This document shows positions 1 through 7,679 of a stretch of 64,000 nucleotides of DNA, one piece after another. The position numbers were made by a program, and so were the translations under genes. Source of the stretch: Brevibacterium yomogidense (lineage in GTDB: Bacteria; Actinomycetota; Actinomycetes; Actinomycetales; Brevibacteriaceae); the NCBI RefSeq assembly GCF_900163715.1, contig NZ_FWFF01000001.1, forward strand, positions 124,001 through 188,000. The letters run 5' to 3'. Below the pieces are notes generated by a model. It made no database searches. It was not told where the DNA came from and worked only from the letters and a program-made list of their open reading frames with translations. Within the stretch, counting starts at the first letter, position 1; each line of letters opens with the position of its first letter.

Positions 1-66
1 GACGAGCTGCGGGACGCCGTGGAGAACGGCGGCGTGCGGGGCGAGAACCGCCGACGGAGGTGGTGA
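1..66 (+). CDS. 3' end of an upstream gene (partial)
   Basis: Frame 1 is open from the window edge and ends at a TGA at 64-66, encoding about 21 residues that finish in a basic run (NRRRRW). No function can be assigned from this fragment. The call rests only on the open frame at the edge and on the promoter-like, gene-free stretch that follows it. Confidence 0.35.
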   Translation, partial: DELRDAVENGGVRGENRRRRW

Positions 67-157
67 CGCCCCGACGACGCGCCGTGAATCACAGTCGGCA
101 GGGCGCCTCACCCATGCCACCCGCTCACAATTTCGGGTAGTGTCTCAATATGTTCTT

Positions 158-180
158 ACCGAACGATCACTCAGATCGGT
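158..180. promoter_or_regulatory. Candidate operator upstream of TetR gene
   Basis: Arms ACCGA (158-162) and TCGGT (176-180) form an inverted repeat around a central AACGATCACTCAG. It lies about 100 bases before the TetR start at 280, in the only gap before that gene, so autoregulation is a reasonable inference. The CGAACGATCA core recurs in the promoter at 20459-20487. Confidence 0.35.
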
Positions 181-279
181 GAGACCGCAGACCAGAGCTC
201 GTCCGAAGGGCCCACGCGCGGCAGTGTCGCCGTCACGTGGAAGCGCTTCCGACAGCGGATGACGAAAGAGGAGTTCGAC

Positions 280-957
280 GTGGCGACCACCAACGGACGC
301 GCTGAGATCCTGCGCGCCGCGCGGATCACCTTCGCACGGCACGGATTCGACGGTGCGTCGATCCGCGACATCGCGCAGGAGGCGGGGCTCAGCCTTTCCG
401 CACTGTACTACTACTTCCCGTCGAAGCAGGATGCACTGCACGAGCTCATCCACAACGCCTTCACGTGGTTCAGCGAGCGGGCGCGTGCCACCGTCGACGC
501 AGCGGGGTCGGATCCGATCGACCGGCTCACCGTGCTGGTCCGCTTCACGGTTCGCTACCGGTCGATGTACCGCCAGATCAGCCGTGTGATCCTGCGGGAC
601 ACCGAGCGCCTGAACCCTGAGAGCTTCGGGACGATCCGCGAACTCCAGAAGGAGTCCCGCAACATCTTCGCCGACGTCGTCGAAGAGGGCCGGGCCTCCG
701 GCGTCTTCGCAGTCGAGAGCTCTGAGACCGCGTCGCGCGCGATCCTGTCGATCATCAACGCGATCCCCCTGTGGTTCTCCACGGACGGCGACATGACCGT
801 CGACGACCTGGAGCGGGAGTACACGCGCTTCAGCCTGCGCCTGCTGGCCCATGACCCGGACGACGCAGAGCTCGAGCGCCTGCTCGCCCTCCCCCTCGAG
901 GACATCGCGGACTTCAGCGGCCGACTCGACGGCACCGCGGCCCCCATCAAGCGCTGA
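280..957 (+). CDS. TetR/AcrR family transcriptional regulator
   Basis: This is a 225-residue one-component repressor-type regulator. The N-terminal helix-turn-helix is clear (residues about 8-55, with DGASIRDIAQEAGLSLSALY and YYFPSKQDAL), followed by an all-helical ligand-binding domain whose ligand is not predictable. I chose the GTG at 280 because an AAAGAGGAG Shine-Dalgarno sits six bases upstream; an ATG at 259 is in frame but lacks one. The gene stands apart from the downstream lipoprotein pair by 190 bases. The acyl-CoA genes in this region make a fatty-acid or aromatic-acid regulator plausible, but its targets are unknown. Confidence 0.9.
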   Translation: MATTNGRAEILRAARITFARHGFDGASIRDIAQEAGLSLSALYYYFPSKQDALHELIHNAFTWFSERARATVDAAGSDPIDRLTVLVRFTVRYRSMYRQISRVILRDTERLNPESFGTIRELQKESRNIFADVVEEGRASGVFAVESSETASRAILSIINAIPLWFSTDGDMTVDDLEREYTRFSLRLLAHDPDDAELERLLALPLEDIADFSGRLDGTAAPIKR

Positions 958-1147
958 CGCTGATGCTGAGGCGGGCGTCCGCCTCAGCACGGCGGGTCCA
1001 CGACCAGCTCACGACCGACGCGCAGCCAGCTCACCGCTGGCCTGAACCCGGCCCCCGTCCGCGGTCGTGCCTGATCCGCCACACATGTGCGGCTTCGGGC
1101 ACGACGGCGTCATCGTCGGCGGCCCCCGCCTCACGCAAACTGGTCAT

Positions 1148-2734
1148 ATGACCAGCACGCGCACACACCGCCGCCGAGGCCCCTGTCCGGTCCGAGACAT
1201 GCCTGCCGGTCTCCGCGCCCCCGCGCTCCTGAGCGGCCTCGCCCTCGTGCTCACCGTCACCGCCTGCGGCGAGGTCGGATCCGAGCCGGAGGTCGACTAC
1301 GAGGCCTTCGCCGAATCCGTCGCCGAACTCCCGGCCGTCGAGTCGGTCGACACCGACGGGGACGGGGATGGGGAAGCGTTCACCGCCGAGATCTCCGCTG
1401 AGGCCGACGAGGCCGCGCTCCGGACGACAGGCCGTCGCATCATGCGGCTGCTCGGAGACGCCGGAGTCGGCTATGACGCCTCGCCCCTCACGATCGTCAG
1501 CGGACCGTACACCCTCGAGGGCGCGTACGGCTACAGCGATCCGGACACGGGCACATACCGATCGGACCGCCTGGACCTGACGGATCTGCCGCACCTCCAT
1601 GCGCTGCCGGACGTCGCATCGGGGATCCTGCGCAACGGCACTGCGACCGTCACCCTCGCGGAGGGGGCGGACCTGCGCACCTGGGTCGAGGATGCCGTCA
1701 CCCGGGACGGGCACACACGCGTGCACGCCTATCCCGCGGAGGAGGACTCACAGGAGACGGAGGGCCCCGACGACACCCCTGGGGCAGACGGAGGAACGGA
1801 CGCGCAGACAGCCGCCGGCTCCGCTGCCGGCAGCTCGGCGGTCGACCGCAGGTGGGTCCCCGCGGACTCCGACGACCTCGAGGAATCATTCAGGTTCCAC
1901 CTGGGCTCCGAGGCGAACACCGAGGCCGTCCAGAAGCTGTTCACAGCTGCAGACGCCGCGGACGCGACGGTCGTCACGGCGGAGGTCTACACCGAGGGAG
2001 ACGTCGACGCCGACCTGGAGCTCCAGTCGCTCGACGCGCTCGAACAGCTCGATGACGTGTTCACCGACGAGTACGACGCACTGACCGGCTTCACGTTCCA
2101 CACGGGCGACGGGCTCCGTCTGGACTACGGCTCGTCCGTCGAGAGCCACTACAGCCCGAGCGCTCCCTCGATCGACGACGTCCTGTCCGCCCACGAGCAG
2201 ATCGAAGACCTGGGCGCTTCGCTGACCTCGGTGTCCGCGGGACTGCGGGAGGCTGAGGTGGAAGCACCCGACACCGGTGTCCTCCGGGACGTCGCGGACG
2301 CAGTGTCCTCGTCGTCGTGGCCGCTGGAGCCCACGGAGCGCGTCTCGCTGCACCACCCGGACTCACCGGATGCGGACTCCTCCCTCGCTGCTGAGTGGTG
2401 GGGCGAACGCGTGGACGTCCTCGCATCGCTGTGGGACGCGGGCTTCATCGACGCGACGGAGCGCGGCGAATCGGCCACCGCTGTCACGATCCATCGCGGC
2501 CAGGGACCGGACTTCACGACCGCTGCAGGTCGCGACGCCCTCATCGCAGCGCTCCGCGGCGCCGACTGGCAGGCCAACGCACGCATCACCCTTGAGGACT
2601 CCCAGCACCTCACGTTCGAGTCGACAGCCGACGGCAAGGCGCTGAACCCGCACAACCCCCAGGGCGACGCCTCCGCCGAGCTGTCCGAATGGGCACAGGA
2701 GTTCGTCGATGCCTGGGACGCGACGGCAGGCTGA
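1148..2734 (+). CDS. Putative lipoprotein, tandem paralogue 1
   Basis: A 528-residue exported protein of unknown function. The N-terminus has basic residues, a hydrophobic stretch and the lipobox VTAC, giving lipidation at Cys40. The mature part is acidic and Ala/Asp/Glu/Thr rich with no enzyme motif that I recognise, and ends EFVDAWDATAG. The gene at 2739 starts four bases later, shares the lipoprotein layout and the C-terminal EF(V/I)DAWDAT motif, and is clearly a paralogue. The start at 1148 is favoured because CAAACT lies six bases upstream, the leaderless arrangement seen elsewhere here; ATG 1199 also leaves a complete signal peptide. It probably sits on the outer face of the membrane. 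Confidence 0.75.
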   Translation: MTSTRTHRRRGPCPVRDMPAGLRAPALLSGLALVLTVTACGEVGSEPEVDYEAFAESVAELPAVESVDTDGDGDGEAFTAEISAEADEAALRTTGRRIMRLLGDAGVGYDASPLTIVSGPYTLEGAYGYSDPDTGTYRSDRLDLTDLPHLHALPDVASGILRNGTATVTLAEGADLRTWVEDAVTRDGHTRVHAYPAEEDSQETEGPDDTPGADGGTDAQTAAGSAAGSSAVDRRWVPADSDDLEESFRFHLGSEANTEAVQKLFTAADAADATVVTAEVYTEGDVDADLELQSLDALEQLDDVFTDEYDALTGFTFHTGDGLRLDYGSSVESHYSPSAPSIDDVLSAHEQIEDLGASLTSVSAGLREAEVEAPDTGVLRDVADAVSSSSWPLEPTERVSLHHPDSPDADSSLAAEWWGERVDVLASLWDAGFIDATERGESATAVTIHRGQGPDFTTAAGRDALIAALRGADWQANARITLEDSQHLTFESTADGKALNPHNPQGDASAELSEWAQEFVDAWDATAG

Positions 2735-2738
2735 GCGC

Positions 2739-4322
2739 ATGCAGGCCCGCCGCTCCCCCGCCATCGTCGCCTCGATCGCTGCGCTGCTGCTTGTCGCGAC
2801 GGGCTGCGGCCTCGCAGACGATCGTCCCGCCTCCGACTACGGGACCGCCGCCGAGGCCCTGCGCGCCCTGCCTGCCGTCGCCTCGGTCGACGGCCCGCAC
2901 CTGCCCACGGACGAAGCGCATGGCGCGGACGACACCACCGCTACCGCCTTCACCGTCGCCCTCGACGAGGAGGCCGATGCGGCCGCGCTCCGCTCGACGG
3001 GGGACGACGCCTTCGCGCTCGTCAACGACCACCGCTATCCCGACGGCCCACCGCACGTGACGATCTCGAGCGGCCCCTTCACCGGTGAGGTTCCCGTTGA
3101 CACCAGCACGAGCTGCAACTGCGTCCCCGAATCGGAGAACATCGACCTGAGTCTCCTCCCGCGCCTCCTCACGCTTCCGGATGTGAGTGCCGGCAGCCTC
3201 GGCGAGATCGGCGGCACGACGCAGATCGAACTGGACGACGGCACCGACGTGCACGCATGGGCCCAGGAGGCGGCAGACACCGCCGCAGAGACTGCAGAGG
3301 ATAGCGGGGTCGTGCAGGTCGAGGCTGCGCCCGCGGACGATGGCGGCCCACGCTATCGGCTGGACCTCGGTGCCGTCGCAGTGTCCGAGGCGGCGCGCAC
3401 ACTCCATCGGGCCGCAGCAGACACCGGTACCGAGGTCGTCAGAGCTGAGATCACCGTCGAGCATCCCGACAGCAAGCACCCCGACGCGGACGTTTCAGAC
3501 TCTGTCGATTCCGGCGACGCCGCGAGTGAGACGACCGGCACCACCGCGGACGAGAACGACTCCGACCCGGCCGCCGAGCACCCGCCTGTCGTCACGGAGG
3601 GCACGCTCACGGTCGCAGAGGACGCAGACGCGGTCCCCGCCCACCGAACGCTCCTCGAGCACTTCGATGACCAGACGATCGGCACGTTCACCGTCGAGGC
3701 CGACTCGGGACTCTCGATCGACGGTCCCGGCGACTCCGGCGACCTGGACGATGTGGCGGACGCGCTGGCCGCACTCGCGGATGCAGAGGTGGCGACGGCC
3801 TCGGCGGATGCCGTGGATGACACGCTCACCGCCCACGCGGCCGACGCGGACGGACTGCGCGCGGCTGCACGGCTCGTCTCCTCGCCGGACTGGCCGCTGG
3901 AATCCGACGCAGACGTCACCGTGAAGCACACCAGCGGAGCGGGAACCGGCTCCGTCTTCCGCGCCGCGGACTGGCCGGACCACATCGAGCTCGTCGCAGG
4001 GCTCTGGGAAGCCGGCTTCACATCCGTCGACGTCGAGGAGATCTCGCACGCCGCAGACCTGCGGATCCGCCTCGACCGGTCGACGGGACCGGATCCCCGC
4101 ACGGCCGACGGCCGCACCGCCCTCGTCGACGCACTGCGCACCGGAGGGTGGGACGGCACCGCGGAGATCATCTTCGCCGATGACGACCGGCTGGCCTTCA
4201 CCTCCACGGCGGACGGCACCGCGCAGGAGGCCGCGAACAGGCTCGCCGGAGCCGAGCGCACGCCTCGCGGGTGGGAGCAGGAGTTCATCGACGCGTGGGA
4301 TGCCACTGCGACGAGCGGGTGA
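2739..4322 (+). CDS. Putative lipoprotein, tandem paralogue 2
   Basis: A 527-residue lipoprotein of unknown function beginning MQARRSPAIV, with a hydrophobic core and lipobox ATGC (lipidated Cys23). The gap to the stop of the preceding gene is only four bases, so the two are almost certainly co-transcribed and translationally coupled. Sequence echoes between the pair include the early segments ending in LPAVxSVD, EADxAALRxTG, WPLExxxxVxxxH and the C-terminal QEFIDAWDAT. An Asp/Glu/Ser/Thr-rich insert in the middle (around residues 245-290) is absent from the first copy. An in-frame ATG at 2709 would overlap the upstream gene and bury the signal peptide, so I rejected it. Confidence 0.75.
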   Translation: MQARRSPAIVASIAALLLVATGCGLADDRPASDYGTAAEALRALPAVASVDGPHLPTDEAHGADDTTATAFTVALDEEADAAALRSTGDDAFALVNDHRYPDGPPHVTISSGPFTGEVPVDTSTSCNCVPESENIDLSLLPRLLTLPDVSAGSLGEIGGTTQIELDDGTDVHAWAQEAADTAAETAEDSGVVQVEAAPADDGGPRYRLDLGAVAVSEAARTLHRAAADTGTEVVRAEITVEHPDSKHPDADVSDSVDSGDAASETTGTTADENDSDPAAEHPPVVTEGTLTVAEDADAVPAHRTLLEHFDDQTIGTFTVEADSGLSIDGPGDSGDLDDVADALAALADAEVATASADAVDDTLTAHAADADGLRAAARLVSSPDWPLESDADVTVKHTSGAGTGSVFRAADWPDHIELVAGLWEAGFTSVDVEEISHAADLRIRLDRSTGPDPRTADGRTALVDALRTGGWDGTAEIIFADDDRLAFTSTADGTAQEAANRLAGAERTPRGWEQEFIDAWDATATSG

Positions 4323-4339
4323 GACGCCGAGCGGGGGAA

Positions 4340-4375
4340 GTGCCGAGGCGCGGGTCACCTCCCCTGCCTCGGCAC
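4340..4375. terminator. Bidirectional hairpin between convergent genes
   Basis: Ten-base arms GTGCCGAGGC and GCCTCGGCAC flank a 16-base loop between the lipoprotein stop (4322) and the dehydrogenase stop (4383). There is no strong T-tract, as is common for actinobacterial hairpin terminators. Confidence 0.6.
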
Positions 4376-4382
4376 CTCTCAC

Positions 4383-5621
4383 TCAGCGCAGTTCGCGCTT
4401 GGCGAGCGTCCGCAGGTGCACCTCGTCCGGTCCGTCGAAGAGCCGCATCGCGCGGTGCCAGCCGTACATCGCCGCCAGCGGCACGTCGTCGCTCACGCCC
4501 GCGCCGCCGTGGACCTGGATGGCCCGGTCGATGACCTGCAGCGTGGCACGCGGAACGGCGACCTTCGCGGCAGAGATGAGGCCGGCCGCCGCCTTGTTCC
4601 CGTGCATGTCGATGGTGCGAGCCGCGTGCTGGCACAGCAGTCGCGCCTGATCGATCGCGATGCGCGATTCGGCGATGTCCTGCTGGACCCCGCCCTGCTC
4701 CGCGAGCGGCTTGCCGAACGCGATCCGGTTCTGCGACCGGTCGACGAGCAGCGACAGCGCCCGCTCCGCCGCGCCCAGCGCACGCATGCAGTGGTGGATG
4801 CGACCCGGGCCCAGGCGCGCCTGGGCGAGCGCGAAGCCGGAGCCCTCCTCGTCCAAGAGGTTCGCCGCGGGCACGCGGACGTCGTTGAACTCGACCTCGC
4901 AGTGGCCGTGCTGGTCGTGGTGGCCCATCACCGGAAGATCGCGCACGACTGTCACACCGGGAGTGTCCATCGGCACGAGGATCATCGACTGCTGCTTGTG
5001 CTTCTCCGCATCCACATCGGTCTTGCCCATGACGATCATGATCTTGCAGCGCGGGTCCTTCGCCCCGGACGTCCACCACTTCCGGCCGGAGATGACGTAC
5101 TCGTCGCCCTCGCGGCGGATCGTCGTCTCGATGTTCGTGGCATCCGAGCTCGCGACCGCCGGTTCCGTCATCGCGAACGCGGAGCGGATCTCACCGTTCA
5201 GCAGCGGCTGCAGCCACTGCTTGCTCTGGTCCTCCGTCGCGAACATGTGGAGCAGCTCCATGTTGCCGGTGTCCGGCGCCTGGCCGTTCGTGGCCTCCGG
5301 AGCCAGGTGGAGGCTCCACCCGGTGATCTCCGCGAGCCCCGCGTAGTCGAGCTGGCTGATGCCCGATTCGGACGGCAGGAAGAGGTTCCACAGTCCGCGC
5401 GACTTGGCCTCCGCCTTGAGGGTCTCCACGACGGGCGGCACGGACCCGTCGCGCGGGTCGCGCTCGGCCCGGTATGCGTCGTACTCGGCCTCCGCCGGGA
5501 ACACGCTGGCATGCATGAAGTCGACGAGCTCCTCACGCAGCTCGAGTGCACGCGCCGAGGGGCGCAGGTCCAGGGAGTCGACGTCCGGTCTCACGGGCAT
5601 CGCCTTCAGCTGATCGGTCAT
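4383..5621 (-). CDS. Acyl-CoA dehydrogenase family protein
   Basis: A 412-residue flavoprotein of the acyl-CoA dehydrogenase superfamily, which oxidises acyl-CoA thioesters to 2-enoyl-CoAs using FAD and electron-transfer flavoprotein. Visible family features are AFAMTEPAVASSDATNI (FAD/substrate-binding middle domain), YVISGRKWWTSGA and a C-terminal VHGGAGVSDDVPLAAMYG region followed by DGPDEVH, as in the ACAD10/11-like branch. The ATG at 5621 is preceded by GGAGAG. It lies downstream of a TetR gene on the same strand with a 136-base gap. Substrate length and type cannot be told from sequence. Confidence 0.9.
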   Translation of the reverse strand: MTDQLKAMPVRPDVDSLDLRPSARALELREELVDFMHASVFPAEAEYDAYRAERDPRDGSVPPVVETLKAEAKSRGLWNLFLPSESGISQLDYAGLAEITGWSLHLAPEATNGQAPDTGNMELLHMFATEDQSKQWLQPLLNGEIRSAFAMTEPAVASSDATNIETTIRREGDEYVISGRKWWTSGAKDPRCKIMIVMGKTDVDAEKHKQQSMILVPMDTPGVTVVRDLPVMGHHDQHGHCEVEFNDVRVPAANLLDEEGSGFALAQARLGPGRIHHCMRALGAAERALSLLVDRSQNRIAFGKPLAEQGGVQQDIAESRIAIDQARLLCQHAARTIDMHGNKAAAGLISAAKVAVPRATLQVIDRAIQVHGGAGVSDDVPLAAMYGWHRAMRLFDGPDEVHLRTLAKRELR

Positions 5622-5757
5622 GATCTCTCCTTCTGTCTACGGCTTGCCGTGTATGGCTGTGTTCAGCTGTCTGAGTACTGGTGTGATGGGCATGTCTGGC
5701 TCGTCGGCTGTGTCTGGTGCACCTGGCTCTTGTGCTGGGCCTCGTGCGGTCGATGGT

Positions 5758-6342
5758 TCATCGACCGGATTCGACGGTGGCCGCTGCGAGTCGTACGTAC
5801 CTCTGGGCCATCTGCTCCGGGGTGAGCTCGCCGTCCGGGCAGTACCAGGACGGGACCGATGTGCCCATCGCGATGAGCGCCCTCACGGCGTCCGCGGGAT
5901 ACGGGGTGGCGAACCCTCCGTCCTCGACGCCTCGCATGACGACGTCGCGGAACATCGCCTCCTGCTCGTCCCGCAGTGCGACGATCAGGCGGCGACCGTG
6001 CGGGTCGAGGCTGCGGATCTCCGATGCCCCGACGAGCGCCTCCGCCCTCCGTTCGGTGTGGAAGAGGAGCCAGGCGTGCATGAGCGCGCTCAGCTGTTCG
6101 TCCGGTCGGCGGCCTGCACGGAGCACTGCGCTGCGGGTGAGTGCGAGCCCATCGCTGAGCACGCGCACCATGATGTCCTGCAGCATCTGCTGCTTCGAGG
6201 GGAAGTGGCTGTAGATCGAGGCGACGGTCAGGTCTGCTCCCCGGGCGATGTCGCGCATGGTCGTCCCGTGGTAGCCGAGGCGCTCGAACCGATCCACGGC
6301 GGCGTCCAGGATCGCGTCCCTGGTCGACCTCGTCCGTGCCAT
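5758..6342 (-). CDS. TetR/AcrR family regulator
   Basis: A 194-residue TetR-family repressor. The N-terminal HTH is evident (STRDAILDAAVDRFERLGYH, then TTMRDIARGADLTVASIYSHFPSKQQML). The start at 6342 is chosen because AAGGAG lies seven bases upstream; an in-frame upstream extension to 6390 has no ribosome-binding site. It is transcribed away from the cyclase/ligase operon at 6726, and two matching palindromes (6419-6432 and 6550-6563) lie between them. It most likely represses itself and that operon, and possibly the dehydrogenase gene downstream of it. Confidence 0.9.
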   Translation of the reverse strand: MARTRSTRDAILDAAVDRFERLGYHGTTMRDIARGADLTVASIYSHFPSKQQMLQDIMVRVLSDGLALTRSAVLRAGRRPDEQLSALMHAWLLFHTERRAEALVGASEIRSLDPHGRRLIVALRDEQEAMFRDVVMRGVEDGGFATPYPADAVRALIAMGTSVPSWYCPDGELTPEQMAQRYVRLAAATVESGR

Positions 6343-6418
6343 CGTCTGCTCCTTCGCACTGCTGGCCGCAGCATTCGCCGATTCGCCCACGGCACCGGCT
6401 GATCGACACGCTACGCAC

Positions 6419-6432
6419 CGAACGCTTGTTCG
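6419..6432. promoter_or_regulatory. TetR-type operator, copy 1
   Basis: CGAAC-GCTT-GTTCG is a perfect inverted repeat about 77 bases upstream of the TetR start codon. The same arms and spacer length recur at 6550-6563, which supports a real binding site rather than chance. Confidence 0.55.
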
Positions 6433-6549
6433 TCAACGACCAGCCTGCAGCCCTGAGAGAGCACCGTGCAAACCCAGTCGTCCTGACAGCTGGCCATTCT
6501 CTCCAGCAGCTGCCCCACAGGCACCCATTCCGCACAGCGGCCATGACCC

Positions 6550-6563
6550 CGAACGTGCGTTCG
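6550..6563. promoter_or_regulatory. TetR-type operator, copy 2
   Basis: CGAAC-GTGC-GTTCG is the second copy of the palindrome at 6419-6432. It sits 22 bases upstream of the -35 element of the cyclase promoter, a position consistent with control of that operon. Confidence 0.55.
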
Positions 6564-6584
6564 CCTCGAAAGCCCGCGCACCCC

Positions 6585-6613
6585 TTGACACCCCGCCAGG
6601 CGACGGCAATGCT
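6585..6613 (+). promoter_or_regulatory. Sigma70-type promoter for cyclase/ligase operon
   Basis: A consensus TTGACA (6585-6590) is followed after exactly 17 bases by AATGCT (6608-6613). The next start codon is the cyclase ATG at 6726, so the transcript would carry a leader of about 105 bases. Confidence 0.6.
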
Positions 6614-6725
6614 GGCGGCACCGGCCAACGACGACCGGCACGCCCCGCGCACCTGATCATCCTCGCGGCCCCCACGGCGGATCCGCATCGCGCAGGCGTG
6701 AACCCTCCCGAAAGGCGTGACGATC

Positions 6726-7679
6726 ATGTCCGATGCTCCGGATCTCAACGACCTCCTCGCAGACGCCCCGAAGAACTGGGGACGCTGGGGTGACGACGAT
6801 GAGGTGGGCTCCCTCAACTTCCTGACGAACGACCAGGTCCTGCGCGGCGTCCGCAGCATCCGCGGCGGCGAGGTCCACACGCTCCAGCGCCTCATCGGCG
6901 ATCCGAAGGGCGATCCGGTCTGGCCGTCACGGCTCCCCGCCGAGCGCGAGATGGTCATCGACGAATCCGCGTGGGACGGCGACGACGCCCCCGCCTTCCC
7001 CGGCGGCCTCCACTACGCGGACGACAAGCTCGTCGCGTTCCTGCAGGGGTCCACGCAGTACGACGCGCTGGGCCACGTCTGGTACGGCGGACAGATCTGG
7101 AACGGCTACGACGCGCGCACGACGATCGGCGGCCTGGACAAGGCCAGTGTCGAGCCGATCGCCCAGCGCGGCGTCGTGGGACGCGGTGTCCTCATCGACA
7201 TGGCGCGGCACTTCGGCGTCGAGGCGATCGAGTCCAAGCGCACCTTCGACCACACCGACCTGCTCGCCGCCGCCGAGGCTCAGGGCGTGACCATCGAGAA
7301 GCACGACATCCTGCTCATCCGCACGAACCACCTGCAGCTGTTCTTCGAGCAGGGCGACGCGTTCTATGAGGACTTCTGCGAGCCGGGGCTCCAGTACAGC
7401 CCGGAGCTCGTGACGTGGTTCCATGAGATGGAGATCCCCAACCTCGTCACGGACACGATCGCGAACGAGGTGACGACCGACCCGGACACCGGTGTGGCGC
7501 TCACGCTCCACAACGCGCTCATGCGCAACCTCGGCATCGCTCTCACGGAGATCTGTGATCTGGAGGAGCTGGCTGCGGCGTGCGCTGCGGACGGCCGCTG
7601 GGACTTCCTCTACGTCGCAGCACCGCTGAAGATCCACCGGGCGACGGGGTCGCCGGTCAATCCGGTGGCCATCCGATGA
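6726..7679 (+). CDS. Cyclase family protein (kynurenine formamidase-like fold)
   Basis: A 317-residue member of the metal-dependent cyclase/kynurenine formamidase superfamily, known for hydrolysing amide, lactone or ester-like bonds. The sequence has the family's WGRWGDDDEVGSLNFLT opening and QYDALGHVWYGG, which corresponds to the HxGTHxDxxxH metal-binding region. The ATG at 6726 has GAAAGG ten bases upstream, whereas a GTG at 6717 would be only one base from it. The stop overlaps the ATG of the ligase gene by four bases (ATGA), so the two are translationally coupled and probably work on the same compound. The substrate is unknown. Confidence 0.85.
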   Translation: MSDAPDLNDLLADAPKNWGRWGDDDEVGSLNFLTNDQVLRGVRSIRGGEVHTLQRLIGDPKGDPVWPSRLPAEREMVIDESAWDGDDAPAFPGGLHYADDKLVAFLQGSTQYDALGHVWYGGQIWNGYDARTTIGGLDKASVEPIAQRGVVGRGVLIDMARHFGVEAIESKRTFDHTDLLAAAEAQGVTIEKHDILLIRTNHLQLFFEQGDAFYEDFCEPGLQYSPELVTWFHEMEIPNLVTDTIANEVTTDPDTGVALTLHNALMRNLGIALTEICDLEELAAACAADGRWDFLYVAAPLKIHRATGSPVNPVAIR

